The position numbers were made by a program, and so were the translations under genes. 64,000 nucleotides of DNA from positions 44,900 through 108,899 of the forward strand of contig CAJWBY010000001.1 in NCBI GenBank assembly GCA_913020705.1, written 5' to 3'. Below the pieces are notes generated by a model. That model saw only the letters and a list, made by a program, of their open reading frames with translations, had not been told where the DNA came from and did no database searches. Of the stretch, positions 27,840-37,700 are shown piece after piece. Position 1 is the stretch's first letter. Every line of letters starts with the position of its first letter. Source of the DNA: an uncultured Colwellia sp. (GTDB lineage Bacteria; Pseudomonadota; Gammaproteobacteria; Enterobacterales; Alteromonadaceae).

Positions 27840-28439
27840 ATGATATTAAATCATATTTGGGGATTGTACACAGACCCTAAGAAAGAATGGCACACTATTG
27901 AAAAACGTCACGAAAGCTTAATGTACAGCATGGTCCATATTATCACTATTGCGTTAATTCCTGCAATTTGCAGTTATTATTCAGCGGCTCATATAGGCTG
28001 GACGATAGGTGTTGGGGATCCCATAAAGCTAACTGAATCAAGTGCAATGGCAATGTCAGTAGCAATGTATTTAGGCTTAATTTTCGGAGTGATTGGTTTA
28101 GCGTTCTTAATACAGTGGATGGCAAAAACGTTTGATTCTACACCTGATTTCACTCAATCTTTAGAATTAGCAGCATATACTGCCACACCATTATTAATGG
28201 TTGGTATAACAGCACTTTTTCCTGTTCTATGGTTTGTTACTTTAGCAGGGTTAGCAGCGCTTTGTTATTCAGTTTATTTACTTTATTCTGGCGTACCTAT
28301 CATGATGAATATTCCTGAAGAGAAAGGCTTTATCTATTCAAGTTCAGTAGTTACCTGCGGATTAGTACTACTTGTTTCTTTAATGGCGTTTAGTGCCATT
28401 ATGTTAGGTATGGGTTTTGGTTCTGAATATGTATCTTAA
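27840..28439 (+). CDS. Yip1-family integral membrane protein
   Basis: A 199-residue protein with about five transmembrane helices (around 30-50, 70-90, 105-130, 130-150 and 170-192). The N-terminus ILNHIWGLYTDPKKEWHTI is the signature of the Yip1-type family of gammaproteobacteria, where the DP-x-x-W motif precedes the first helix. The function is unknown; it sits in the inner membrane. AGAGGA lies seven bases before the ATG. It is a single gene ended by a very long palindrome. Confidence 0.85.
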   Translation: MILNHIWGLYTDPKKEWHTIEKRHESLMYSMVHIITIALIPAICSYYSAAHIGWTIGVGDPIKLTESSAMAMSVAMYLGLIFGVIGLAFLIQWMAKTFDSTPDFTQSLELAAYTATPLLMVGITALFPVLWFVTLAGLAALCYSVYLLYSGVPIMMNIPEEKGFIYSSSVVTCGLVLLVSLMAFSAIMLGMGFGSEYVS

Positions 28440-28473
28440 CGGATAATAACTTTACATCAGAATTCATCAGTAA

Positions 28474-28527
28474 TTGATCATAAAAAAGCCCATTTAGTTA
28501 AAACTAAATGGGCTTTTTTATGATCAA
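28474..28527. terminator. Bidirectional terminator with 26-bp perfect arms
   Basis: The arms 28474-28499 and 28502-28527 are perfect inverted copies with a 2-base loop. The core is AAAAAAGCCC / GGGCTTTTTT, giving T tracts on both strands between the convergent Yip1-family gene and purF. Confidence 0.9.
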
Positions 28528-28567
28528 TATCAAATAATTTCATTTATAAAATATTGTCATTAATGAG

Positions 28568-30085
28568 TTATTCCGCACCTTCGTTGTGCATATCAATAAT
28601 TGAATCAGCATTTTTATCTGAGTCTTCTTTATTCTCATTATTTCTCATAGCATCTAAACGCTCTAAATAGCCCTGATTAATGTCATTAGTAATATACTGA
28701 CCATCGAATACCGATGTTTCGAAGTGCTTAATTTCAGGGTTTAGACTGCCCACAGCACTCACTAAATCTTCTAAGCTTTGAAAAATAAGTTTATCTGCAC
28801 CAATTAACTGACAAATGTCATCTAATTCACGACCATGGGCAATCAATTCATTTGCACTTGGCATATCTATTCCGTAAACATTAGGGAAACGAATTTCAGG
28901 TGCCGCAGAAGCAAAATACACATTTTTAGCGCCAGCAGAGCGAGCCATTTCTATAATTTGTCCCGAAGTGGTACCACGAACAATAGAGTCATCAACCAAC
29001 AATACATTCTTACCGGCAAACTCTGTAGTTATTGCGTTCAGTTTACGACGTACAGATTTTTTGCGCTGCTCTTGGCCTGGCATAATAAATGTTCTACCAA
29101 TGTATCTATTTTTCACAAAACCTTGACGGTATGGAATATCAAGGTGTCGAGCAATTTCTAATGCTGTATCACATGATGTTTCAGGAATTGGAATAACAAC
29201 ATCAATGTCAATGTCTTCCCATTCTTTCGCTATTTTATCACCCAATTTTTTACCCATTTCAACACGAGAACCGTAAACAGAAATTTTATCAATAGCTGAA
29301 TCAGGACGAGCAAAATAGACGTATTCAAAAATACATGGGTTATATGTTGGATTCTCAGAACACTGTTGACTGTGGATTTGTCCATCTTCAGAGAAATAAA
29401 TCGCTTCACCGGGTGCAACATCACGCACAAACTCAAAGTCGTTGGCATCAAGTGCAACAGACTCAGAAGCAACCATATACTCTATGCCTGTAGCCGTTTC
29501 ACGCTTACCAAAAACTAAAGGACGAATACCATTAGGATCACGAAAAGCCACCATTCCGTGACCGATAATTAAAGCAACGGTTGCATATGCACCACGAATT
29601 CGGTTATGCACATTACTTATTGCTGTAAAAATATCATCCGGTGTTAATTTTAGATTTTCAGTCAATTGTAATTCATGACCTAGAATATTAAGCAATAATT
29701 CAGAATCAGACGTCGTATTTACATGACGACGAGCAACAGTATACAACCACTCTTTCAATTCAATCGCATTGGTTAAATTACCGTTGTGTGCAAGAGAAAT
29801 ACCAAAAGGGGCGTTTGCATAAAAAGGTTGAGCTTCTGAAGAACTTGAAGTACCAGCAGTTGGATATCTAATATGTCCAATACCCATATTACCTTGTAGT
29901 CTTAGCATATGGCGTGTATGAAACACGTCTTTTACTAAACCATTACCTTTGCGCAGTCTAAAGGTATTGTTGTGAATAGTCACAATACCAGCAGCGTCTT
30001 GACCACGATGTTGAAGTACAGTTAATCCGTCATATAATGCCTGACCAACCGATGTTTTACCAACAATGCCAACAATACCACACAT
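28568..30085 (-). CDS. purF: Amidophosphoribosyltransferase
   Basis: PurF makes phosphoribosylamine from PRPP and glutamine, the first step of purine synthesis. The N-terminal glutamine amidohydrolase domain must begin with Cys after Met removal, which decides the start: MCGIVGIVG at 30085, not the ATG five codons upstream. GGAG lies about nine bases before it. The PRPP loop is [16 protein letters not shown] (about 365). The length of 505 residues matches the family. It lies directly downstream of cvpA, as in E. coli. Confidence 0.97.
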   Translation of the reverse strand: MCGIVGIVGKTSVGQALYDGLTVLQHRGQDAAGIVTIHNNTFRLRKGNGLVKDVFHTRHMLRLQGNMGIGHIRYPTAGTSSSSEAQPFYANAPFGISLAHNGNLTNAIELKEWLYTVARRHVNTTSDSELLLNILGHELQLTENLKLTPDDIFTAISNVHNRIRGAYATVALIIGHGMVAFRDPNGIRPLVFGKRETATGIEYMVASESVALDANDFEFVRDVAPGEAIYFSEDGQIHSQQCSENPTYNPCIFEYVYFARPDSAIDKISVYGSRVEMGKKLGDKIAKEWEDIDIDVVIPIPETSCDTALEIARHLDIPYRQGFVKNRYIGRTFIMPGQEQRKKSVRRKLNAITTEFAGKNVLLVDDSIVRGTTSGQIIEMARSAGAKNVYFASAAPEIRFPNVYGIDMPSANELIAHGRELDDICQLIGADKLIFQSLEDLVSAVGSLNPEIKHFETSVFDGQYITNDINQGYLERLDAMRNNENKEDSDKNADSIIDMHNEGAE

Positions 30086-30115
30086 GAATTTATTCTCCAC
30101 AGAACTAAGTTTAAA

Positions 30116-30139
30116 AGCGTTTCATTGAAATAAAACGCT
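30116..30139 (-). promoter_or_regulatory. Inverted repeat between cvpA and purF
   Basis: AGCGTTT and AAACGCT are inverted around a 10-base spacer, about 30 bases before the purF start. It could be a PurR-like operator half or a weak attenuating hairpin; the sequence does not settle this. Confidence 0.3.
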
Positions 30140-30198
30140 GAGTAAATACAAATTATACTAATGAACATCAGCCCCACTTTCATGGCACTGCAATAAAA

Positions 30199-30681
30199 TT
30201 ATTTCAAAAAGCTTGATGAATTTTTCAGGTATTCAAAAAACCATTCAACAATGAGTGTAAACTCGGGGATTAATTGAGAACTAGTCCACCATATAGTTGA
30301 CGATGCGGGTGTAAATGCATCCATAAAGAATAGTACAGCGCTGGAAATTAACACACCACGCAAAGCACCAAAAACAAGACCGAGTACTCTATCAGTACCT
30401 GACAATCCAGTTTTACTGACTAATTGGCCGATGAGATAGTTGACTAATGCACCAAGAATTAACGTGGTAATGAAAAGAATAGCAATAGCGGCAGCATTAC
30501 GCAGGGTTTGATCAGGAATGCTTGTGAGTAAGCTTGAGAGATTTACATAAAATTGACTGGCAATAAAGAAGGCACTGATCCAGATAACTAGCGAAACAGC
30601 TTCTTTAACAAAGCCACGAACCAAGCTAATTAATGTTGAGATGCCTACAACTGCCAAAATGGCATAGTCTATCCAAACCAT
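30199..30681 (-). CDS. cvpA: CvpA family membrane protein
   Basis: A 160-residue inner-membrane protein with four helices (about 4-24, 28-48, 62-84, 100-120). The start [27 protein letters not shown] is the CvpA signature. It is needed for colicin V production in E. coli and is generally linked to envelope stress; the exact activity is unsettled. It is located between dedD and purF, the usual operon dedD-cvpA-purF. Confidence 0.95.
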   Translation of the reverse strand: MVWIDYAILAVVGISTLISLVRGFVKEAVSLVIWISAFFIASQFYVNLSSLLTSIPDQTLRNAAAIAILFITTLILGALVNYLIGQLVSKTGLSGTDRVLGLVFGALRGVLISSAVLFFMDAFTPASSTIWWTSSQLIPEFTLIVEWFFEYLKNSSSFLK

Positions 30682-30726
30682 AATTACATGTTACCAATGA
30701 TTACTTACCAGCAGAATAAGGCGCGC

Positions 30727-30757
30727 ATTCTAACAGAGATACACCTTATTTTGCCAA
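30727..30757 (-). promoter_or_regulatory. Possible promoter for cvpA-purF
   Basis: On the minus strand TTGGCA and TAGAAT are 19 bases apart, and GCGCGC follows the -10 box, the same GC-rich discriminator as at truA. The long spacer lowers confidence. Confidence 0.35.
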
Positions 30758-30776
30758 TGTTTTATTATTTATCTAA

Positions 30777-31397
30777 TTACTTTGTTGGATAAAATCGAGC
30801 GATTTTTCCTTGAACACCCGTCAACTTTTTCAAAGCTGGTATTTTTTTCTTGAGTGAGTTTTGGATTAACTCAGGTCCTATAAACACTTTAATCAATGTG
30901 CCATTTTTTGTTTTAATAGGTTTTGTAAAAGCATCATAACCGTTATCTTTAAGCTTAAGTAATAACTGCGCTACATTTTTTTTATGACGGAAGCTCCCCA
31001 GTTGTACAACCCATGCTTGCTTCAACACTGACTTCTCAGGTATGATTTTTTCAGCTATTTTAGCTATAGGTTCTTTTTCTTCTTCTGTTTTAACCTTCGC
31101 ATCAATGACACTTTTTTCTTCGGCTTTAGCCTGAGATATCTTCTGCTTATCTTCATTAGATAATTCAACATCGAGTGCAAGTTCATCACTCAAAGTCTCT
31201 TCTGGCACTTCAACGATTTTATCATGAGGAAAGTTTTTTGTTGCTTTAACAAATTCGACTTGAGGCGGCGGTGGAATTTGTTCAAACTCATCTTGAAAAG
31301 TTTTTTTATTTCCGTCGAGTAAGTCTGGTAAAACAATGATAGCAACCGCAGCAACAATAATAGTGCCAACTAAACGGTTTTGGAAAGGTGTAGACAA
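30777..31397 (-). CDS. dedD: DedD, SPOR-domain cell division protein
   Basis: A 206-residue inner-membrane protein: a short cytoplasmic start, one helix (about 9-24, VGTIIVAAVAIIVLPDLL), a charged periplasmic linker rich in Glu/Lys, and a C-terminal SPOR domain (WVVQLGSFRHKKNVAQLLLKL...VFIGPEL) that binds denuded glycan at the septum. It lies between folC and cvpA, as in E. coli. Confidence 0.95.
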   Translation of the reverse strand: MSTPFQNRLVGTIIVAAVAIIVLPDLLDGNKKTFQDEFEQIPPPPQVEFVKATKNFPHDKIVEVPEETLSDELALDVELSNEDKQKISQAKAEEKSVIDAKVKTEEEKEPIAKIAEKIIPEKSVLKQAWVVQLGSFRHKKNVAQLLLKLKDNGYDAFTKPIKTKNGTLIKVFIGPELIQNSLKKKIPALKKLTGVQGKIARFYPTK

Positions 31398-31426
31398 ATG
31401 AAACTCCCAAGCTGAAATAAATGAAA

Positions 31427-32731
31427 CTACAGCAGTAAACGTCTGACTTCAGCAACGGTGTGAAATGATCCAAAAACTAATATTAGATCTGTTGCTGTTG
31501 AATTTTTGTTAGCCATTTTAAATGCCTGAGTGATATTGTCAAAACAATTAACTGAATCTTCTTTTAATGACAATTTCTCGGCTAGTTCATCAGCAGTAGC
31601 GCCACGAGGCATAGATAAACTGCCTAAATACCAATGTTCAATAAGTGTTAGCAATGGTTTAAAGGTATTAGCAATATCTTTATCTTTCAACATACCTGTA
31701 ACGGCATATAGTTTGTTGTAATTTTGTGATTTCAGGTACTCAACTAAATAACGTGCTGCTTGTGGGTTATGCCCAACATCGAGCAAAACAGGACTATTTA
31801 GATTTGTCAGTGTAATAAGTTCAGTTCTACCAGCAACTTTTGTTTTTTCTATCAAAGCATTAATGTTTTGTGTATTAAAAACAAACGAGAAATTTTCTAC
31901 TAATGCTAAAACAGTCAGTGCTGTTGCAACATTGTCTTGAGGTATAAAAGGCTTATATAAATCATTCACCTGATGTTCGCCAAATTTCCACTTCCATAAA
32001 GGCTGATTAGAATCGTTCGATACAGCTGCTTCTTTTTCTTGAACAAAAAACTGATTATCACGCAGATTCACAGTTGCATTAAGACCGCTAGCATGTTCGA
32101 GAACTGATTTAGGACAATCAGTGTCGCCAATAACCACGTTTCGATTGGCACGTATTATTCCAGCCTTTTCAAAACCAATACTTTCACGGTTATTGCCTAA
32201 ATAGGCTTGGTGGTCTAAATCAATAGTGGTGATCACGGCTATATCTGCGTCAATTAAATTTGTCGCATCTAGACGTCCGCCTAATCCCACTTCTAAAATG
32301 ATTACAGCTGGCTTTATCGCCATTAATATTAAAAATGCAGCTAATGTAGTGTATTCATAATAAGTCAGCGAAATATCATCACGCTGTTGCTCTATTTTCT
32401 CAAATGCTTCGATTAATGATTCATCATCGATATCAATATTATTGATACGTAGACGTTCATTAAAATTTTCTATATGAGGTGAAGAATAAACGGCAACAGT
32501 TTGATCATTGGCCAGCAAAGCGTTTTCAATAAAAGCACATGTAGTGCCCTTGCCATTAGTTCCAGCAACCGTGATAACTTGAGAAAAACTGAGATCAATA
32601 TTTAATCGTTTAGCCACTTGCGAAATACGCGAAAGGCCAAGATCAATTTCTGTTAAATGAATTGTTTCTAAATAAGAAAGCCATTGCGCTAGAGACTTTC
32701 TAGCAGAATGGCTTTTGTTGTTTGTTGGCAT
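31427..32731 (-). CDS. folC: Bifunctional folylpolyglutamate/dihydrofolate synthase
   Basis: FolC adds glutamate to dihydropteroate and then to folates. The Mur-ligase ATP loop VTAGTNGKGTT-type motif appears as VAGTNGKGTTCAFIE (about 56-70). Further blocks are YSSPHIENFNERL, LEVGLGGRLDATN, TTIDLDHQAYLG and LLDVGHNPQAARYL. The length of 434 residues is normal. It follows accD by 20 bases in the operon accD-folC-dedD. Confidence 0.97.
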   Translation of the reverse strand: MPTNNKSHSARKSLAQWLSYLETIHLTEIDLGLSRISQVAKRLNIDLSFSQVITVAGTNGKGTTCAFIENALLANDQTVAVYSSPHIENFNERLRINNIDIDDESLIEAFEKIEQQRDDISLTYYEYTTLAAFLILMAIKPAVIILEVGLGGRLDATNLIDADIAVITTIDLDHQAYLGNNRESIGFEKAGIIRANRNVVIGDTDCPKSVLEHASGLNATVNLRDNQFFVQEKEAAVSNDSNQPLWKWKFGEHQVNDLYKPFIPQDNVATALTVLALVENFSFVFNTQNINALIEKTKVAGRTELITLTNLNSPVLLDVGHNPQAARYLVEYLKSQNYNKLYAVTGMLKDKDIANTFKPLLTLIEHWYLGSLSMPRGATADELAEKLSLKEDSVNCFDNITQAFKMANKNSTATDLILVFGSFHTVAEVRRLLL

Positions 32732-32751
32732 AATGTTGTTTGAAGCGTTAG

Positions 32752-33612
32752 TTATTTAGCGTTAAGGCTTGGATGCCCTATGAACTTTGCTAACATACGA
32801 GATAAAGTGTTACGCATATCTCGTCGATCAACGATAATATCAATAGCACCCTTCTCTTTCAAAAACTCACTACGTTGGAAACCTTCAGGTAATTTTTCAC
32901 GTACCGTTTGTTCAATAACGCGTGGGCCAGCAAAACCGATTAAGGCTTTAGGCTCTGCAACATTAATATCACCAAGCATAGCTAAACTAGCTGAAACGCC
33001 ACCCATTGTAGGATCAGTTAAGACAGAAACGTAAGGTAGACCTTTTTCGCTCATCTTCGCTAATGCAGCACTGGTTTTTGCCATTTGCATTAATGAAAAC
33101 AACGCTTCTTGCATACGCGCTCCACCACTTGCAGAAAAACAAACTAATGGTAAGTCATGCTCAAGGCAGTATTCAACTCCCTTAACAAACCTTGCACCAA
33201 CAACTGAAGCCATTGAACCACCTAAAAAGGCAAATTCAAACGCAGCAGCAACAATCGGCATGCCATTCAATTCACCTTTCATTACTACCAGCGCGTCTTT
33301 TTCACCGGTATTTTTTTGTGCCGTAGTTAAACGATCTTTATATCGTTTTGAATCTTTGAACTTCAAAATATCTTGCGCTTCGAACTCTTCACCTAATTCA
33401 GCACGATTATCTTGATCTAAAAAACAATCAATACGTTTACGCGCTGAAATACGCATATGGTGGTCACACTTTGGACAAACAGATAACAATCTATCGAGTT
33501 CTGCTTTATAAAGTACAGCATTACATGATGTACATTTGCTCCAAACGCCTTCTGGGATATTACGTTTTTGTGTGGATTTTGCTTTCGGGAGAATTTTTTC
33601 TATCCAGCTCAT
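32752..33612 (-). CDS. accD: Acetyl-CoA carboxylase carboxyltransferase subunit beta
   Basis: AccD joins AccA to transfer CO2 from biotin to acetyl-CoA, the entry step of fatty-acid synthesis. The four-Cys zinc ribbon is visible (Cys27, Cys30, Cys46, Cys49), followed by the crotonase-like core with [39 protein letters not shown] and [16 protein letters not shown]. The length of 286 residues is normal. A FadR-like site lies 158 bases upstream. Confidence 0.97.
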   Translation of the reverse strand: MSWIEKILPKAKSTQKRNIPEGVWSKCTSCNAVLYKAELDRLLSVCPKCDHHMRISARKRIDCFLDQDNRAELGEEFEAQDILKFKDSKRYKDRLTTAQKNTGEKDALVVMKGELNGMPIVAAAFEFAFLGGSMASVVGARFVKGVEYCLEHDLPLVCFSASGGARMQEALFSLMQMAKTSAALAKMSEKGLPYVSVLTDPTMGGVSASLAMLGDINVAEPKALIGFAGPRVIEQTVREKLPEGFQRSEFLKEKGAIDIIVDRRDMRNTLSRMLAKFIGHPSLNAK

Positions 33613-33769
33613 AATTTATTTTTTGCCTTCTTTTACCTAGTATGTCCATAGGTACATATGAGAAACTTGCCGATACTCATTCAAAAGTATCAACAAATTA
33701 TTAAATTTTTTACTAATTTCAACTACAACCGTAGATTAGACCACATTTAATACCCGAATGAATACAAAA

Positions 33770-33786
33770 AACTGGTCTGGTCTGTT
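33770..33786. promoter_or_regulatory. FadR-like operator upstream of accD
   Basis: AACTGGTCTGGTCTGTT matches the E. coli FadR consensus AACTGGTCNGACCTGTT at all fixed positions but two. It lies between truA and accD, 158 bases before the accD start. FadR activates fatty-acid synthesis genes in E. coli, so activation of accD is a plausible role. Confidence 0.5.
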
Positions 33787-33819
33787 ACTTTTTCTTTGAT
33801 AAATAAACGAACATGTTCG

Positions 33820-34602
33820 TTAAAGCAAAAATAGTGGCCCGAGTGGTGGTTTCGGTATGTTGAACTCTTGGGGGTAATCAACGCCAACAAAATATAATCC
33901 TGCTGATGGTGCCATCATGCCAGCCACACATCTATTTTTCGCTTCTAAAATTTCAGTCATCCATTCTACAGTTTCAATTTGTTGTCCAATTCGCATCAAA
34001 CTGCCTGCAATATTTCTCACCATGTGGTGTAAAAAAGCATTGCCTTTAACATCAATAATAACAAAATCACCTTGTCGAGAAACATTACAATGAATTAGCG
34101 TTCTAACCGGAGAATGAGACTGACAATGAACAGTTCGAAAAGAAGTAAAATCATGCTTTCCAATTAAGCATTGAGCGGCCTGGTGCATCAGTGTTTCATC
34201 AAGAGGATAATGACAAAAGCTAATGCCTTTACTTAAAATAGCAGATCGTAATCGGTTATTATTAATAATATACCGATAACGGCGCGCAGTAGCACTAAAG
34301 CGAGCGTGAAAACTTTCATCAACTTTTTTGACCCAAGAAACCGCAATATCATTGGGTAAGTTTGTATTTACGCCAAGTGTCCACGCAACATCTTTACGAA
34401 TTTTATCTGTTTCAAAATGAATAACTTGATTAGTCGCACTTACGCCTGTGTCAGTTCTACCCGCACAAATAACTTCAATGTTTTCATCAGCAATTTTTGA
34501 TAAGGCTTTTTCTACGTTTTGCTGAACGCTTACTGCATTTTTTTGTCGTTGCCAACCGTGATATCGACTTCCGTCGTATTCAATACCTAAAGCGTAACGC
34601 AT
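33820..34602 (-). CDS. truA: tRNA pseudouridine(38-40) synthase
   Basis: TruA converts U38-U40 in the tRNA anticodon arm. The catalytic Asp51 is in [18 protein letters not shown], and HDFTSFR and [17 protein letters not shown] are the other family blocks. AGGAG six bases upstream selects the ATG at 34602 over the adjacent TTG (260 residues). The stop codon overlaps a 16-bp perfect palindrome (33806-33821). It precedes accD with a 207-base gap. Confidence 0.97.
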   Translation of the reverse strand: MRYALGIEYDGSRYHGWQRQKNAVSVQQNVEKALSKIADENIEVICAGRTDTGVSATNQVIHFETDKIRKDVAWTLGVNTNLPNDIAVSWVKKVDESFHARFSATARRYRYIINNNRLRSAILSKGISFCHYPLDETLMHQAAQCLIGKHDFTSFRTVHCQSHSPVRTLIHCNVSRQGDFVIIDVKGNAFLHHMVRNIAGSLMRIGQQIETVEWMTEILEAKNRCVAGMMAPSAGLYFVGVDYPQEFNIPKPPLGPLFLL

Positions 34603-34628
34603 CAATAACTCCTAATTATAATGCGCGC

Positions 34629-34657
34629 ATTATCCAATATTTTATGGTTTATGCCAA
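34629..34657 (-). promoter_or_regulatory. Sigma-70 promoter for truA with GC-rich discriminator
   Basis: On the minus strand TTGGCA and GATAAT are exactly 17 bases apart, followed by GCGCGC. Start would be near 34622, 20 bases before the start codon. A GC-rich discriminator is typical of promoters repressed by ppGpp. Confidence 0.65.
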
Positions 34658-34679
34658 TTAGGTTTTTCATTATATAAAA

Positions 34680-34699
34680 AAAGCCACAAAAGTGGCTTT
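34680..34699 (-). terminator. fimV terminator
   Basis: AAAGCCAC and GTGGCTTT pair around four A; on the minus strand a T run follows. It lies 27 bases after the fimV stop. Confidence 0.75.
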
Positions 34700-34725
34700 C
34701 AATAAAGGTAAAACGGCACGATTTT

Positions 34726-37700
34726 TTAACCGATATTATCTAATAATTGTTGAGCGTCGAACTGTTGTTGTGCATCGCCCTTTTCAACAACGTCTTGTAA
34801 TATCACTTCTGCGTTTTCACTATCGCCAATTTCAATATAGACTTTTGCTAAATCTAATTTTGCAGCAATACCATTATCGTCATCTTCTTCGGCAGAGTTA
34901 TTACCTGAAAATTCAGGGAATTCATCGAGACCTAAATCAAAATCAGTATTCCTATATGGCTCTTCATTTTTAGTGGAGCTAGAACTTTCGGATAATAGGG
35001 AGTCAACAGAGACAAAATCATCTTCTTCAATATTAAAATCAACATCTAAATTGTTATCGGAATCAAGGTTATCGCCAATATCTAATTCATCATCTAAACC
35101 TAAAGAAAAGTCATCTTCATTATCAAACTCAATGTTATCTTCGCCATTTGAATTATCGGTTCCAAAGTCAATTGCATCTAGATCGATATCATCATTAGTG
35201 AAATTTACTGATAAATCAATTTCATCTGAAAGAGGGCTGTTAGTATCTTCTTCAATATTTGCGAGTAAATCATCAAAATCGACATTGTCGAGTTCATCAA
35301 TCACTTCCATTTCACTATTATCACCAACAGAGTCAATGTCTGCCGTATTATCATCGGCTAGTAAATCAGCTAACACGTCTCCATCGGTATAATCCATTGA
35401 CTTTTCTGATAAAAATTCATTTTCTTGGTTATTGCCCAGTATATCGTCGCCAATATCTAAAGGGTCTGAATCTTCATTATCACCAGCTTCTGCTAGTAGT
35501 GCATCTATATCAAAATCATCTGACAAGTTATTATCTTGAGCTGAATTATTTTCATTATCAGCGTCGACACTACTTTCATTTTCATCTTCTGCATCTTGAG
35601 TAAGTAGTTCACTAAAATCTACCGATAAAAACGGTGTAACATAATCACTAGTAAAATTATCAATGAGCCCTTTATTTTCTTCTGCTGTTGTAGCAACTCC
35701 GCCTTCGGGTTCATCGCCTTGAACATCTTTCAATAAATCCTCAATATCATCTGAGGCGGACAAATCTACATTTTCATCAAGCTTATCAGCAGCTATTTCA
35801 TCAAGAGGATCAACAATATCATCAGACGTGATAGGTTTTGAGACCTCTTCAGGGTCTGCCATTGAATCTAATAACGCATCAATATCATCTGGATCAGATA
35901 ATTCAAGATTTTCAGGTTTTTCATCTAATTCTGCAACGGCACTTTCTTGGACCATTGAGTCCATAAGCGCATCAATATCATCTGGTTCTGTTAACTCTGA
36001 TGGACCTTCATCAACAAGCTCTGGTGTTGGCTCTGCTGGTGCGGCTGCCATTGAGTCCATAAGCGCATCAATATCATCTGGATCTGTTAACTCTGAAGGA
36101 CCTTCATCAACAGGCTGTGGCGTTGGTTCTACTGGTGCGGCTGCCATAGAATCCATCAATGCATCAATATCATCTGGATCTGTTAACTCTGAAGGACCTT
36201 CATCAACAGGCTGTGGCGTTGGTTCTACTGGTGCAGTTGGTGTGGCTGCCATAGAATCCATTAACGCATCAATATCGTCAGGATCTGTTAACTCTGATGG
36301 GCCTTTATCTTCAGGCTCTGGCGTTGGAGCAGCTGGTGCGGCTGCCATTGAATCCATTAACGCATCAATATCGTCAGGATCTGTTAACTCCGATGGGCCT
36401 TCATCTACAGGCTCTGGCGTTGGAGCAGTTGGTGCGGCTGCCATAGAGTCCATTAACGCATCAATATCGTCAGGATCTGTTAATTCTGATGGGCCTTCAT
36501 CTACAGGCTCTGGCGTTGGAGCAGCTGGTGCGGCTGCCATAGAGTCCATTAACGCATCAATATCGTCAGGATCTGTTAACTCTGATGGGCCTTCATCTAC
36601 AGGTTCAGGCGTTGGAGCAGCTGGTGCGGCTGCCATTGAATCCATTAACGCATCAATATCGTCAGGATCTGTTAGTTCAGCAGGACCTTCATCTACAGGC
36701 CCTGGTGTTGGAGCGGCAGCCATTGAATCCATTAATGCATCAATATCGTCTGGATCTGTTAGTTCAGCAGGTTCTTCATGGACAGGTTCAACTTCTTCAC
36801 TTTCAGATTCGTCTTCATCGCCAATACCACTTAATAAATCATTCAGTAAGTCTTGACCTAGTTCGCCTCCTTCAAGTGCTTCGCCTAGCTCCTCTTCTTT
36901 ACTTTCGAGCTTTGGTTCATCAGTTTCGTCTTCTTCACCTAGGCCTGAAAGTAAAGAATCTAAATCACTTTGATCTAACTCTCCCCCTTCCAGTTCTTCA
37001 CCATCAAGGGATATATCTTCCAAATCATCTAAATCGTCAAGACCATCTAAGTCATCCAGGTCATCATCTAAATGAATCACATCATCATCAAGTAACTCAT
37101 CATCTAATGAACCTAAACCATCATCTTCCGCATCTTCAGAGAATAAAGAATCATCTAGGTTAAGTTCGTCTTCACCTAAATCCATTGATAATTCGTCATC
37201 AAGCGATAATTCATCATCAAGTGATAATTCGTCATCAAGCGATAATTCACCGTCTAAATCATCAAGTGTGTCTTCTTCTGGTTTAGCCTTTTCTTCTACA
37301 ACAGCTTTAGATTTTTTAGGCTTAGCGACTTTTGTTACTTCATCGCCTTTCTTACGACGCATTAACCAAAAGACAAGGCTCAATGCAAAAGCAGCTGGTA
37401 GTGTTGACATAAGTCCGATAAACCAACTTTGTGAAGTTATGTCTTCATTTTCAAGCTCAGCTTTTTGCTTTTCTAATAATAAGTCTTGCTCCCGTGCTTC
37501 TGCCATTTTCAATAATTCTTGTTGAAGTGACATTATCAGTTCTAATTGAGCGTTTTGTTTTTCGTCTTCTATTGTTGATGCTTCTTTAAAAACATTTAGT
37601 TGCTGATTAACGGTTGATATTTTGTCATCTACAACAGCATTTTCTTTAAGAATGGCTTGTAAACCATCAATAGAATCTAAAACATCATTTTGAATAGTTT

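Noticed and set aside
33806..33821. 16-bp palindrome AACGAACATGTTCGTT at the truA stop
   Set aside because: LexA-like at first sight, but it lacks the CTGT/ACAG ends and overlaps a stop codon far from any promoter; probably chance or a weak hairpin.
35860..36800. Possible CRISPR array
   Set aside because: The regular repeats are in frame with fimV, the spacers are not unique and the unit is 96 bp long.
35828..36856. 342-residue Ser/Gly-rich open frame on the plus strand
   Set aside because: It is the exact antisense of the fimV repeats; repetition keeps the opposite frame free of stops. It has no ribosome site or family.
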